A stretch of 64,000 bases of DNA from Falsiroseomonas oleicola (lineage in GTDB: Bacteria > Pseudomonadota > Alphaproteobacteria > Acetobacterales > Acetobacteraceae), in assembly GCF_019029495.1 (NCBI RefSeq), contig NZ_JAERQM010000002.1:757957-821956 (forward strand), read 5' to 3'. The translations under genes were made by a program, and so were the position numbers. The notes under the pieces are model-generated. The model saw only the letters and a program-made list of their open reading frames with translations, ran no database searches and was not told the DNA's origin. Of this stretch, positions 34,414 through 42,490 are shown one piece after another (position 1 is the first letter of the stretch; every line of letters begins with the position of its first letter).

Positions 34414-35214
34414 TCAGCCGCAGCGCACGGACATGCCGCCATCCACCACCAGCTCCGTCCCGGTGATGAAGCGCGCCTCCTCCGAGGCCAGGAACAGCAC
34501 GGCATTGGCGGTGTCGCGGCCATCGCCGGCGAAGCCCAGCGGAATTCGGGCGAGGCGCTGCTTGATGATCGCATCCACATCGCCGCCGGCGCGCTGGCCG
34601 GCCAGGCGCACCTCCACCATCGGCGTGTGCATCTGCCCCGGCACCACGGTGTTGGCGCGGATTCCCCTGGTCGCATACTGGATGGCGACGACGCGGGAGA
34701 ACTGGATGACGCCGGCCTTGGACGCCGCATAGGCCACCTGCGCCGCGCCGGTCCAGCGGATGCCGGAGGTGGAGGCGAGGTTGACGATGGCGCCGCCGCC
34801 GCCGGCTTCCATCACCGGGATCACATGCTTGCAGGTCAGGAACACGCTTTTCAGGTTGTGGTCGATCTGCGCGTCCCAGACCTCCTCCGCCATCTCCACC
34901 GGGCCGCCGGCGGCGGAACCGCCGACATTGTTCACCAAGATGTCGATGCGGCCATGCTCGGCGACGATCTCAGCAACGATGCGGGCGATGTCGGCGCTGT
35001 TCGTCACGTCGCATTGCCGCGGCTGGAAGCGGCCATCCACCTCCGCGACGCGGGCGGCCGTTTCCACCATCGATTCCTGGTCGCGGTCGAGGCCGATCAC
35101 CGTCGCACCCTCCCGCGCGAAGCCGACGGCGATGCCGCGGCCATTGCCCCAGCCGGTGCCGACGGAACCGGCGCCGGTGACGAGAACGATCTTGCCGGCG
35201 AAGCGAGCGGACAT
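34414..35214 (-). CDS. SDR-family oxidoreductase
   Basis: A 266-residue short-chain dehydrogenase. The NAD(P) motif is unusually spaced, VLVTGAGSVGTGWGNGRGIA, longer than the usual TGxxxGxG. NNVGG replaces NNAG, and the catalytic Ser-Tyr-Lys is in LASTSGIRWTGAAQVAYAASKAG. PGQMHTPMV follows the strand where SDRs bind the cofactor. It diverges from the IclR gene across 207 bases and is probably regulated by it as part of the catabolic region. Confidence 0.92.
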   Translation of the reverse strand: MSARFAGKIVLVTGAGSVGTGWGNGRGIAVGFAREGATVIGLDRDQESMVETAARVAEVDGRFQPRQCDVTNSADIARIVAEIVAEHGRIDILVNNVGGSAAGGPVEMAEEVWDAQIDHNLKSVFLTCKHVIPVMEAGGGGAIVNLASTSGIRWTGAAQVAYAASKAGVIQFSRVVAIQYATRGIRANTVVPGQMHTPMVEVRLAGQRAGGDVDAIIKQRLARIPLGFAGDGRDTANAVLFLASEEARFITGTELVVDGGMSVRCG

Positions 35215-35421
35215 GCGAGAGCCTCCGTGGGTGGTCAGGTCAGGTGTCATGCCAGTGGAATCACCGCACCCGCCGGGGCCTGTGCCTTCGCGGCGGCATG
35301 GCCGGGCCGATCGGTCCGCAGGGCGTCCTCCGGCTTTTGATCTTGCGGCGGCGATAGCCGCCTTCTCCACGGAGTGCAACACACTTCCATCCTGCGGATG
35401 CATCAGCTAGGCTTTCCGGCA

Positions 35422-36189
35422 ATGAGGAAACCCAAGGACACCGCCACGCCCCGGCCACGCCGTGCGAGCCCTGTCGAAACCCCCTCCGAAGTGGCGGGGC
35501 TGGAGGGCAATGTGCGCGCGGTGGACCGCGCTTTGGCCCTGCTGGATGCGTTCCGGGAGGAGGAGGGGGCGCTGTCGCTGGCGGATCTCGCGCGGCGCAG
35601 CGGGCTGCATTTGACCACCGCGCTGCGCCTGCTCGGCACGCTGGAAAGCCACGGCTTCGTCAAGCGGCTGCCGACCGGCGGCTATGTGCTGGGCGCCACG
35701 CTGCTGCTGCTGGGGGAGCGCTTCCGGCGCAACCTGCGGCTGGACGACCATGTGCGTCCGGCGCTGGAACGGCTGCGCGCCGAAAGCGGCGAAAGCGCCA
35801 CCTTCTTCGTCCGCGACGGCGACCGGCGCCGCTGCCTGTTCCGCCTGGAAAGCCCGCATCCGGTGCGCGATTTCGCGCGGGTGGGGGAGGCGCAGCCGCT
35901 GGGCATCGGCGGGCATGGCCGCGCGCTGCTGGCGCTGGACGTGCCACCGGAACAGCGCCCGCGCCTGCCGATCATCAGCCGGGGGGAGCGGTTGCAGGAT
36001 GTCGCCGCCATCGCCGCGCCGGTGCTGGGGGCGGGCGGGCTGCTCGCCGGCTCCATCGGCATCACCATGCCGCTCTATCGCTTCGACGCCACGGCGGAAG
36101 CGCTCTGCACATCGCTGGTGGTGCGGGAGGCGCTGGCGGTGACGGCGGCGCTGGGTGGCGATCCGACGCCGATCCGCGAACTGGCCTGA
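35422..36189 (+). CDS. IclR-family transcriptional regulator
   Basis: A 255-residue regulator. The winged HTH covers about residues 28-90 (AVDRALALLDAFREEEGALS, LADLARRSGLHLTTALRLLG) and the GAF-like effector domain follows (LESPHPVRDFARVGEAQPL, GIGGHGRALLALD, IAAPVLGAGGLLAGSIGITM). Starts 8 or 16 codons earlier are possible. It diverges from an SDR gene and heads a + strand series (CMD protein, amidohydrolase, Bug receptor), so it is the likely local controller for an aromatic or carboxylate substrate. Confidence 0.92.
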   Translation: MRKPKDTATPRPRRASPVETPSEVAGLEGNVRAVDRALALLDAFREEEGALSLADLARRSGLHLTTALRLLGTLESHGFVKRLPTGGYVLGATLLLLGERFRRNLRLDDHVRPALERLRAESGESATFFVRDGDRRRCLFRLESPHPVRDFARVGEAQPLGIGGHGRALLALDVPPEQRPRLPIISRGERLQDVAAIAAPVLGAGGLLAGSIGITMPLYRFDATAEALCTSLVVREALAVTAALGGDPTPIRELA

Positions 36190-36201
36190 GGAGGAAACAC
36201 C

Positions 36202-36777
36202 ATGGCCCGACTGACACTTCCGGCGGAAGCCGACCGAACGCCCGAACAGGCGGAGGTCTGCGCCGAGGTCGTCTCCGGTGTTCGCGGCCGCGTACCGGCG
36301 CCGATGTTCGCCTGGATCCGCAACCCGGAACTGGCGCGCCGCGGCCAGAAGCTGGGCGAGCTGCTGCGCTACCAGACGACGCTGGAGCCGAAGCTGAGCG
36401 AGCTCGCCATCCTGGTCACCGCGCGGCACTGGACCTCCCACTACGAATGGATGGCGCATAGGCGCGAAGGCCTGAAGGCCGGCATGGATCCGGAGGTGAT
36501 CGCCGCCATCGCCGCGCGCCGCGAACCGGCGCTGGCCGATGACCGCGAACGCGCGGTCTATGACGTGGCCCGCATCCTGGTCGGAACCGCGCGCCTGCCG
36601 CAGGCGCTGCACGACCACGGCACGCAGGTGCTGGGCGAGCGCGGCATGGTCGAGTTGGTGGCGCTGGTCGGCTACTACTCCATGGTCGCGCTGACGCTGA
36701 ACGCCTTCGAGATCGGCCTGCCGGAGGCGCATGCGCCGGAACTGGGCGATGAGCCCGAAGCGGCGGTCTGGCCATGA
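36202..36777 (+). CDS. Carboxymuconolactone decarboxylase family protein
   Basis: A 191-residue CMD/AhpD-fold protein. The region LSELAILVTARHWTSHYEWMAHR is the conserved helix; the His residues are kept but the CxxC of AhpD-type peroxidases is absent, pointing to the decarboxylase-like branch. It has a strong ribosome site (GAGGAGGAAAC) after iclR and overlaps the amidohydrolase start by four bases. Paired with a PDC-lactonase-like amidohydrolase it hints at breakdown of an aromatic-ring cleavage product. Confidence 0.88.
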   Translation: MARLTLPAEADRTPEQAEVCAEVVSGVRGRVPAPMFAWIRNPELARRGQKLGELLRYQTTLEPKLSELAILVTARHWTSHYEWMAHRREGLKAGMDPEVIAAIAARREPALADDRERAVYDVARILVGTARLPQALHDHGTQVLGERGMVELVALVGYYSMVALTLNAFEIGLPEAHAPELGDEPEAAVWP

Positions 36778-37802
36778 GCACGCACTATCTTTCGGTTCGG
36801 GAAGACTGGCTGGCGGCCCGGCAGGAAGAGATCCTCGACCCCGGCCAGCTCATCATCGATCCGCACCACCATCTGTGGGACCGGCCCGGCTGGCGCTATC
36901 TGCTGGACGACATGCTGGCCGATATCCGCAGCGGCCATGACGTGCGCGCCACCGTCTTCATCCAGGCCCGCGCCATGCACCGCGCCGAAGGCCCGGTGGA
37001 GATGCAGCCGGTGGGGGAGACGGAATTCGCCAATGGCATCGCCGCCATGTGCGCCAGCGGCGGCTATGGCGATGTGCGGGTCTGCGCCGGCATCGTCGGC
37101 TTCGCCGACCTGCGGGCCGGCGCGGCGGTGCGGCCGGTGCTGGAGGCGCATATCCGCGCCGGCGGCGACCGCTTCCGCGGTATCCGCCATATCGCCACCT
37201 GGGACCCGGACCCGGCGATGCTGAACCCGGCCTATCAGCCGGCGGAGGACATGCTGGATTCAGCCGAATTCCGCGCCGGCTTCGCGCAGTTGGCGCCGCT
37301 GGGCCTCAGCTACGACGCCTGGCTGTATTTCCCGCAGATTCCGCGGCTGACGGCGCTGGCGAGGGCCTTTCCCGAAGCACCGATCGTCCTCGACCATTGC
37401 GGCGGCATCCTGGGAATTGGCCGCTATGCCGGGAAGCGGGACGAAGTGTTTGCCGAATGGTCGCGGCACATGCGGGACCTCGCCACCTGCCCGAATGTGA
37501 TGGTCAAGCTCGGCGGGCTCGGCATGCGGCTGCCGGGCTTCGGCTTCGAGGGGGGCGAGATCGCGCCCTCCTCGGAACAGCTTGCGGATGCCTGGCGCCC
37601 CTGGATGGAAGCCTGCATCCAAAACTTCGGCACCGACCGCTGCATGTTCGAGAGCAACTTCCCCGTCGACAAGGGCGGTTTCGGCTACGCCGCCGGCTGG
37701 AACGCCTTCAAGCGCCTGGCGCAGGGCGCCTCGGCCGAGGCCAAGGCCGACCTGTTCTGGCGCAGCGCTGCCCGTTTCTACCGCCTGCCCGATTTCGACT
37801 GA
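36774..37802 (+). CDS. Amidohydrolase family protein (2-pyrone-4,6-dicarboxylate lactonase-like)
   Basis: A 342-residue TIM-barrel hydrolase of the amidohydrolase_2 type. The metal motif IIDPHHHLWDRPG is near the N-terminus, PIVLDHCGGILGIG carries a later His, and the active-site end is CMFESNFPVDKGGFGYA with the conserved Asp. Such enzymes hydrolyse lactones (PDC, 4-sulfomuconolactone) or decarboxylate aromatic acids. It is coupled to the CMD gene by an ATGA overlap. Confidence 0.9.
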   Translation: MSTHYLSVREDWLAARQEEILDPGQLIIDPHHHLWDRPGWRYLLDDMLADIRSGHDVRATVFIQARAMHRAEGPVEMQPVGETEFANGIAAMCASGGYGDVRVCAGIVGFADLRAGAAVRPVLEAHIRAGGDRFRGIRHIATWDPDPAMLNPAYQPAEDMLDSAEFRAGFAQLAPLGLSYDAWLYFPQIPRLTALARAFPEAPIVLDHCGGILGIGRYAGKRDEVFAEWSRHMRDLATCPNVMVKLGGLGMRLPGFGFEGGEIAPSSEQLADAWRPWMEACIQNFGTDRCMFESNFPVDKGGFGYAAGWNAFKRLAQGASAEAKADLFWRSAARFYRLPDFD

Positions 37803-37831
37803 TCTTCATCCCACCCAGGAGCAAATTCCAA

Positions 37832-38800
37832 ATGATCCGACGCCTCGCCCTCGGCGCCCTGCTCGGCGCACTTACCGTTCTGCCGGCCGTGGCCCAGCCC
37901 GCCTGGCCGGACCGGCCGATCCGGCTGGTCGTGCCCTTCGGCGCCGGCGGCCCCAGCGACATCGTGGCGCGCATCCTGGTGCCGAAGCTCTCGGCGACGC
38001 TGGGCCAGCCGGTGATCGTGGACAACCGCGCCGGCGCCGGCGGCGTGACGGGCGTGGACGTGATCGCGCGCTCGAACCCCGATGGCTATGTCTTCGGCAT
38101 GGGCAGCGCCGGGGCCCTGGCCATCTCGCCGGGCCTCGATCGCGGCACGCCCTATAACCCCCTGACCGACCTGGCGCCGCTCACCCTCGGCGTGCTGGTG
38201 CCCGAGCCGCTGGTGGTGCCGGTGGCGACCGGCTTCCAGACGATCCAGGAGCTGATCGCGGCGGCGAAGGCACGGCCCGGCGCGCTGAACTTCGGCTCCA
38301 CCGGATCGGGCAGCATGCCGCATCTGGCGGCGGAACAGCTTCGCGCGGCGGCGGGGATCGACATCGTCCATATCTCGTACCGCTCCGGCGGCGCGCTCTC
38401 CACCGCGATCCTGACCAATGAGGTGCAGATGGGCTTCGCCGACCTGCCCGTGCTGCTCGGCCATATCCGTGGCGGCACCATGCGGGCGCTGGCGGTGGGC
38501 ACGGCGGAGCGCCTGTCCTGGATCCCGGATGTGCCGACGATGCGGGAGGTCGGGCTGCCGGCCGTCGATGCCAGCAACTGGCACGGCTTCGTGGCGCCGG
38601 CCCGCACGCCGGAGCCGATCCTGGTGGCGCTGCACGCGGCCCTGGCCGGCGCGCTGAACGACCCGCAGGTGCGCCGCCAGCTGGACGGGCAGGGCGCGAT
38701 CCCGGGTGGCAACAGCCGCGCGGAATTCGGCGCCTTCATGCGGCGTGAGCTGGAGAAGTGGGGCGAGGTCATCCGCGCCAACAACATCCGCGCCGAGTGA
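37832..38800 (+). CDS. Bug-family tripartite tricarboxylate transporter substrate-binding protein
   Basis: A 322-residue periplasmic receptor. The signal peptide ends near LPAVAQPAW; the mature start WPDRPIRLVVPFGAGGPSD and VDNRAGAGGVTGVDVIARS are Bug hallmarks. It lies 29 bases after the amidohydrolase gene in the same direction and probably captures that pathway's substrate. As with the other receptors here, no TctAB subunits are nearby. Confidence 0.94.
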   Translation: MIRRLALGALLGALTVLPAVAQPAWPDRPIRLVVPFGAGGPSDIVARILVPKLSATLGQPVIVDNRAGAGGVTGVDVIARSNPDGYVFGMGSAGALAISPGLDRGTPYNPLTDLAPLTLGVLVPEPLVVPVATGFQTIQELIAAAKARPGALNFGSTGSGSMPHLAAEQLRAAAGIDIVHISYRSGGALSTAILTNEVQMGFADLPVLLGHIRGGTMRALAVGTAERLSWIPDVPTMREVGLPAVDASNWHGFVAPARTPEPILVALHAALAGALNDPQVRRQLDGQGAIPGGNSRAEFGAFMRRELEKWGEVIRANNIRAE

Positions 38801-38813
38801 CTTTTCGCCAGTT

Positions 38814-38836
38814 GGCCGGACCCACCGGGTCCGGCC
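38814..38836. terminator. Bidirectional hairpin between convergent genes
   Basis: GGCCGGACCC-ACC-GGGTCCGGCC, a perfect 10-bp stem between the Bug receptor and the convergent cytochrome gene. No long T-tract on either side. Confidence 0.65.
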
Positions 38837-38845
38837 CATTGGGGT

Positions 38846-39691
38846 TCAACGCGCCGGGCGGCGGGCCGCCATATGCTCGAAATAGGCGATCAGCCCGTCG
38901 AGCTGCGGATCGCTGAGCTGTTCCACCGTGAAGCCGGGCATCTTCTGGTCAGGCCAGGTGCGGACACTGGACGGGTCGCGGATGTAGCGGCGCAGGGCCG
39001 GAATTCGGAAATACTCCACCGGGCTCATCGGCCGGTTCAGGTCGGGACCCATATCGGCCGAACCGGCGCCATTGATCCGATGGCAGGACAGGCAGATCGC
39101 GGTATAGGCGGCCTGCCCGACCCGCGCCGGATGGTCCGCCGGCAGGCCGGCTTCCACCGTCATCTGCGGCCAGCGCCGCGCCGGGGAGGCGACATAGCGC
39201 AACGCCGCCACCTGATAGGCCCAGAATTCCGGGGAGACGCCGGATGCCGCCGGCCTTTCCCAGACGATATAGAACGGCCCGGCGCTGACAGGCTTGCCCG
39301 GCAGGGACGGCCAGGCGGCTTCCGGCGTCTCGATCGCCAGCCAGCCGCGCGCGGCATCCGGCCCCGCGCTGCGCACCACGGAGAGCGGGATCTGCGCGGC
39401 GAAACCATCGGTTGCTGCGGCTTCCAGGGTGCCGCCGGGGTCTTCCGTCGGGAAGCTCTCCAGCAGCGCGGCGAGCGGCACCGCCTGGTAGCGCGTGGCC
39501 CCGCCATAGGCCTGGTCGCGCTCGATCGCGACCTCCGCCCGGTCCGGCCGCGCCAGCAGCGCGGCGGTGTCGATTTCCGTCCGTCGCGCGCCGTCATGGA
39601 TGACGAGCTGCGCGGCCGAGGCGCCGGTGACGACGAAGCCGAAGGCCAGCATCAGGCCGAGGAGGGGTCGCCATGGGCGGGCTCGATTCAT
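38846..39691 (-). CDS. Cytochrome c with N-terminal molybdopterin-oxidoreductase-like domain
   Basis: A 281-residue exported protein. After a signal peptide (LGLMLAFGFVVTGASAAQ) comes a domain of about 130 residues (VPLAALLESFPTEDPGG, then GWLAIETPEAAWPSLPG and GPFYIVWERP) resembling the oxidoreductase molybdopterin-binding fold without an evident cofactor cysteine, then a class I cytochrome c (CLSCHRINGAGSADMGPDLN) with distal Met in QKMPGFT. It would carry electrons in the periplasm. It is 37 bases downstream of a second Bug receptor on the same strand. Confidence 0.8.
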   Translation of the reverse strand: MNRARPWRPLLGLMLAFGFVVTGASAAQLVIHDGARRTEIDTAALLARPDRAEVAIERDQAYGGATRYQAVPLAALLESFPTEDPGGTLEAAATDGFAAQIPLSVVRSAGPDAARGWLAIETPEAAWPSLPGKPVSAGPFYIVWERPAASGVSPEFWAYQVAALRYVASPARRWPQMTVEAGLPADHPARVGQAAYTAICLSCHRINGAGSADMGPDLNRPMSPVEYFRIPALRRYIRDPSSVRTWPDQKMPGFTVEQLSDPQLDGLIAYFEHMAARRPAR

Positions 39692-39728
39692 CGGTACTTT
39701 GTTCCTGCTCTTTCGAAGCTCTTGGCGA

Positions 39729-40694
39729 CTATTCCGCACGGATGCCGGCGGCGCGGATCACCGGTTCCAGCGTCGCCTTCTCCCGCGCGATCAGCGCGGC
39801 GAAATCGGCCGGCGTGCCACCGCCGAGGATGGCCCCCTGCTGCGCCAGCCGGCCGCCGATGGCCGGATCGCGCAGCGCCTCCGTCACCGCGGCCGACAGG
39901 CGCTGGACGATGGCGGCATCGGTGCCCGCGGGCGCGACCAGGCCGAAGGCGGTGCCGAAGACGAAGTCGATGCCGGCCTCCGCCATGGTCGGCACCTGTG
40001 GCAATTGCGGCAGGCGCTGCGGCGTGGCGGCCGCCAAGGCGCGCACCTGCCTGCCGGTGATCTGGCCCAGGATATTGGGCAGGTTGTCGATGATGAGGTC
40101 GATCTGCCCGCCCACCAGATCCGTGATGGCCTGCGCCGCGCCACGATAGGGGATGTGCTGGATATCGGTGCCGGTGGTCTGCTTGAACAACTCCAGCGCC
40201 AGATGCAGGCTGGTGCCCGGGCCGGCGGAGCCACCGGTCAGCGTGCCGGGCGCGGCCTTCGCCGCGGCGACCACGGCCGTCACATCCCGCCACGGCCGCG
40301 CGGGGCCGACGCAGAGCACCTTGGGCGTGCTGATGAGCAGCACGATGGGCGCGAAGGCGGTCTGCGTGTCGAAGGGCATGGCGCGGTAGATGTACTGGTT
40401 CACCGCCACCGGCCCGAGCGAGCTGGCCAGCAGCGTGTGCCCATCCGGCGCGGATTTGGCCACGGCATCCGCGCCGATATTGCCACCGGCGCCGGCCCGG
40501 TTTTCCACCACGAAGGGCTGGCCGAAGCGTTCCGACAGGCGCGGCGCCAGGGCGCGGGCCAGCATGTCCACCAGCCCGCCGGGCGGGAAGGGCACGACGA
40601 TGCGCACCGGGCGCGCGGGCCAGGCCTGGGCGAGGGCCGGCGTGGCGAGCCAGGCGCCGGCGGCGAGCGTGAGGCGGCGGGTGAGGATGGGCAT
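39729..40694 (-). CDS. Bug-family tripartite tricarboxylate transporter substrate-binding protein
   Basis: A 321-residue receptor with export signal TRRLTLAAGAWLATPALAQ, mature start WPARPVRIVVPFPPGGLVDM and motif VENRAGAGGNIGADAVAKS. It follows the benzoylformate-decarboxylase-like gene by 36 bases on the - strand, so the pair may import and decarboxylate a 2-oxo acid. Distinct in sequence from the receptors at 3-980 and 37832-38800. Confidence 0.94.
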   Translation of the reverse strand: MPILTRRLTLAAGAWLATPALAQAWPARPVRIVVPFPPGGLVDMLARALAPRLSERFGQPFVVENRAGAGGNIGADAVAKSAPDGHTLLASSLGPVAVNQYIYRAMPFDTQTAFAPIVLLISTPKVLCVGPARPWRDVTAVVAAAKAAPGTLTGGSAGPGTSLHLALELFKQTTGTDIQHIPYRGAAQAITDLVGGQIDLIIDNLPNILGQITGRQVRALAAATPQRLPQLPQVPTMAEAGIDFVFGTAFGLVAPAGTDAAIVQRLSAAVTEALRDPAIGGRLAQQGAILGGGTPADFAALIAREKATLEPVIRAAGIRAE

Positions 40695-40730
40695 GGGCGT
40701 TGTCTCTCCCTGGGTGTCCCGGCCCGTTTC

Positions 40731-42329
40731 TCAGGCCTTGTGATAGAGCGTGGGGACCGCCGCATCGACGACGACCTCCACCAGCATCGGTCCCTCCGCC
40801 TGGCAGGCCTCGCGCAGGGCGGCGTCGAGCCGGGCGGGGTCGGTGACGCGCAGGCCGGGGCAGCCCATGCCTTCCGCGATGCGGACGAAGTCGAGGCCCG
40901 GCAGGTCGATACCGGGGATGTCGCGCACCTGCATGGCCTGGCCGATGGAGCGCATGGCGCCGTAGCCGCCATTGTTGATGACGACGGTGGTCAGGCGCAG
41001 CCTGTGCTGCACGGCGGTCCACAGCGCCTGCGGCGAATACATCATGGAGCCGTCGCCGATCAGGCAGACCACGCGCTGGTCCGGCTTGGCCAGCGCCACG
41101 CCCACCGCCGCCGGCAGGCTGTAGCCGAGCCCACCACTGGCCATGGTGAAGAAGCTGCCCCAACGGCTGCGCGGCATCTGCGCCTGCATCGCCGGCCGAT
41201 GCGACGGCGCCTCCTCCACCAGGATCGTATTTTTGGGAATCGCCAGATGCAGGCGGTGCAGCAGCCACGCGGCGGGGATGGGGTCTGCCGGCAAAGGCGG
41301 TGTCGCGGCCATGCGGGGCGGCGGCGGCGTGCGCTGCATCTCAGGCAAGGCCGCCGTCAGGGCCGGGACGGAAAAGCGCAGGCTCCCCAGAATACTGGTG
41401 CCGGCGGGCGCGCTGGCCGCGGTGGCATCATCCGCAGTCAGGTGAAAGATGGGCACGCCGCGGCCGAAGACCGTGGCCTCCCCCGCCACGTGGAAGGTGA
41501 AGACCGGCGCACCCACCACCAGCACGCAGTCGAACGGCGCCAGCGCGTCGGAAACCGCCTGCGGCGCGGCGGCCAGGAAGCCGGCGAAGAGCGGATGATC
41601 CTCGGGGAAGGCGATGCGGCTGGCGAAGGGGCTGGTCAGCACCGGGGCTCCGATCGCCTCCGCCAGGGCGACGAAAGCTGGGCCGATGCCTTCCTGATCC
41701 ACCTCCGGCCCCGCCACCAGCACCGGCCGGCGCGATGCCGCGAGTGCGCGCGCGGCTTCCGCGATCAGCGCCGGATCGGGGGCGCTGTCGGGTGACAGGA
41801 TGCGCGGCACCAGCGGCGCGCAGGGCCGGGCCCAGTCATCGGCGGGGATGGAGACGAAGGTCGGGCCGCAGGGTTTGCGCAGCGCGATCCGATGCGCCTG
41901 GGCGATGGCGGCCGGCACATCCTCCGCCCGCGCCGGCTCGATGCTGAATTTGACGTACGGCTTCGGGAATTGCGCGGCATCCGTCGCGCCCAAAAAGGGC
42001 TGGTTCGGCAGCAATGCCCGCACCTGCTGGCCGGCGGTGATGACCAGCGGCGCCTGGTTGCGATGGGCGGTGAAGACATTGCCCAGCGCATGGCCGACGC
42101 CGGCCGCCGAATGCAGGTTGACGAAGGCCGCCTGGCCGCTGGCGCGCGCATAGCCATCCGCCATGCCGACGACGCAGGATTCCTGCAGGCCGAGGATATA
42201 GCGGAAATCACCCGGGAAGCGGTCGAGGAAGGGCATCTCGGTGGAGCCGGGATTGCCGAAGACCGTGGTGACGCCAAGCGACCGCAACAGGTCGAGCACC
42301 GCCTGGCGCACCGTGGTCATGCCGTTCAT
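40731..42329 (-). CDS. mdlC: Benzoylformate decarboxylase-like ThDP enzyme
   Basis: A thiamine-diphosphate enzyme of 532 residues. The N-terminal GVTTVFGNPGSTEMPFLDRF and LGLQESCVVGMADGYARASG (catalytic Glu) are typical of benzoylformate decarboxylase, as is NLHSAAGVGHALGNVFTAHR. The ThDP-Mg motif is GDGSMMYSPQALWTAVQHRL ending in NNGGYGAM. It would convert a 2-oxo acid to an aldehyde and CO2; benzoylformate is the family reference substrate, so the symbol is tentative. ATGs at 42329 and 42320 are possible; a hairpin just upstream holds the ribosome site. Confidence 0.85.
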   Translation of the reverse strand: MNGMTTVRQAVLDLLRSLGVTTVFGNPGSTEMPFLDRFPGDFRYILGLQESCVVGMADGYARASGQAAFVNLHSAAGVGHALGNVFTAHRNQAPLVITAGQQVRALLPNQPFLGATDAAQFPKPYVKFSIEPARAEDVPAAIAQAHRIALRKPCGPTFVSIPADDWARPCAPLVPRILSPDSAPDPALIAEAARALAASRRPVLVAGPEVDQEGIGPAFVALAEAIGAPVLTSPFASRIAFPEDHPLFAGFLAAAPQAVSDALAPFDCVLVVGAPVFTFHVAGEATVFGRGVPIFHLTADDATAASAPAGTSILGSLRFSVPALTAALPEMQRTPPPPRMAATPPLPADPIPAAWLLHRLHLAIPKNTILVEEAPSHRPAMQAQMPRSRWGSFFTMASGGLGYSLPAAVGVALAKPDQRVVCLIGDGSMMYSPQALWTAVQHRLRLTTVVINNGGYGAMRSIGQAMQVRDIPGIDLPGLDFVRIAEGMGCPGLRVTDPARLDAALREACQAEGPMLVEVVVDAAVPTLYHKA

Positions 42330-42333
42330 TCCG

Positions 42334-42350
42334 TTTCCCCTCTGGGGAAA
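42334..42350 (-). promoter_or_regulatory. Hairpin enclosing the mdlC-like ribosome-binding site
   Basis: On the - strand TTTCCCC-AGA-GGGGAAA forms a 7-bp stem five bases before the start codon, and AGAGGGGA is the apparent Shine-Dalgarno sequence. Folding would hide it, so translation may be conditional. Confidence 0.4.
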
Positions 42351-42490
42351 AGCATAGGTGCCGCCGGCCTCCTGCGGCAAGCACGGGCAGGGGGGCTTCC
42401 ATCCGGGTGCCATCCTCGTGTTCCATCGCGATGCAGCCGGAGAATGCGAATGCCGAAATCCACCACGCCGCCGATGGAATCGCCCCGCGG

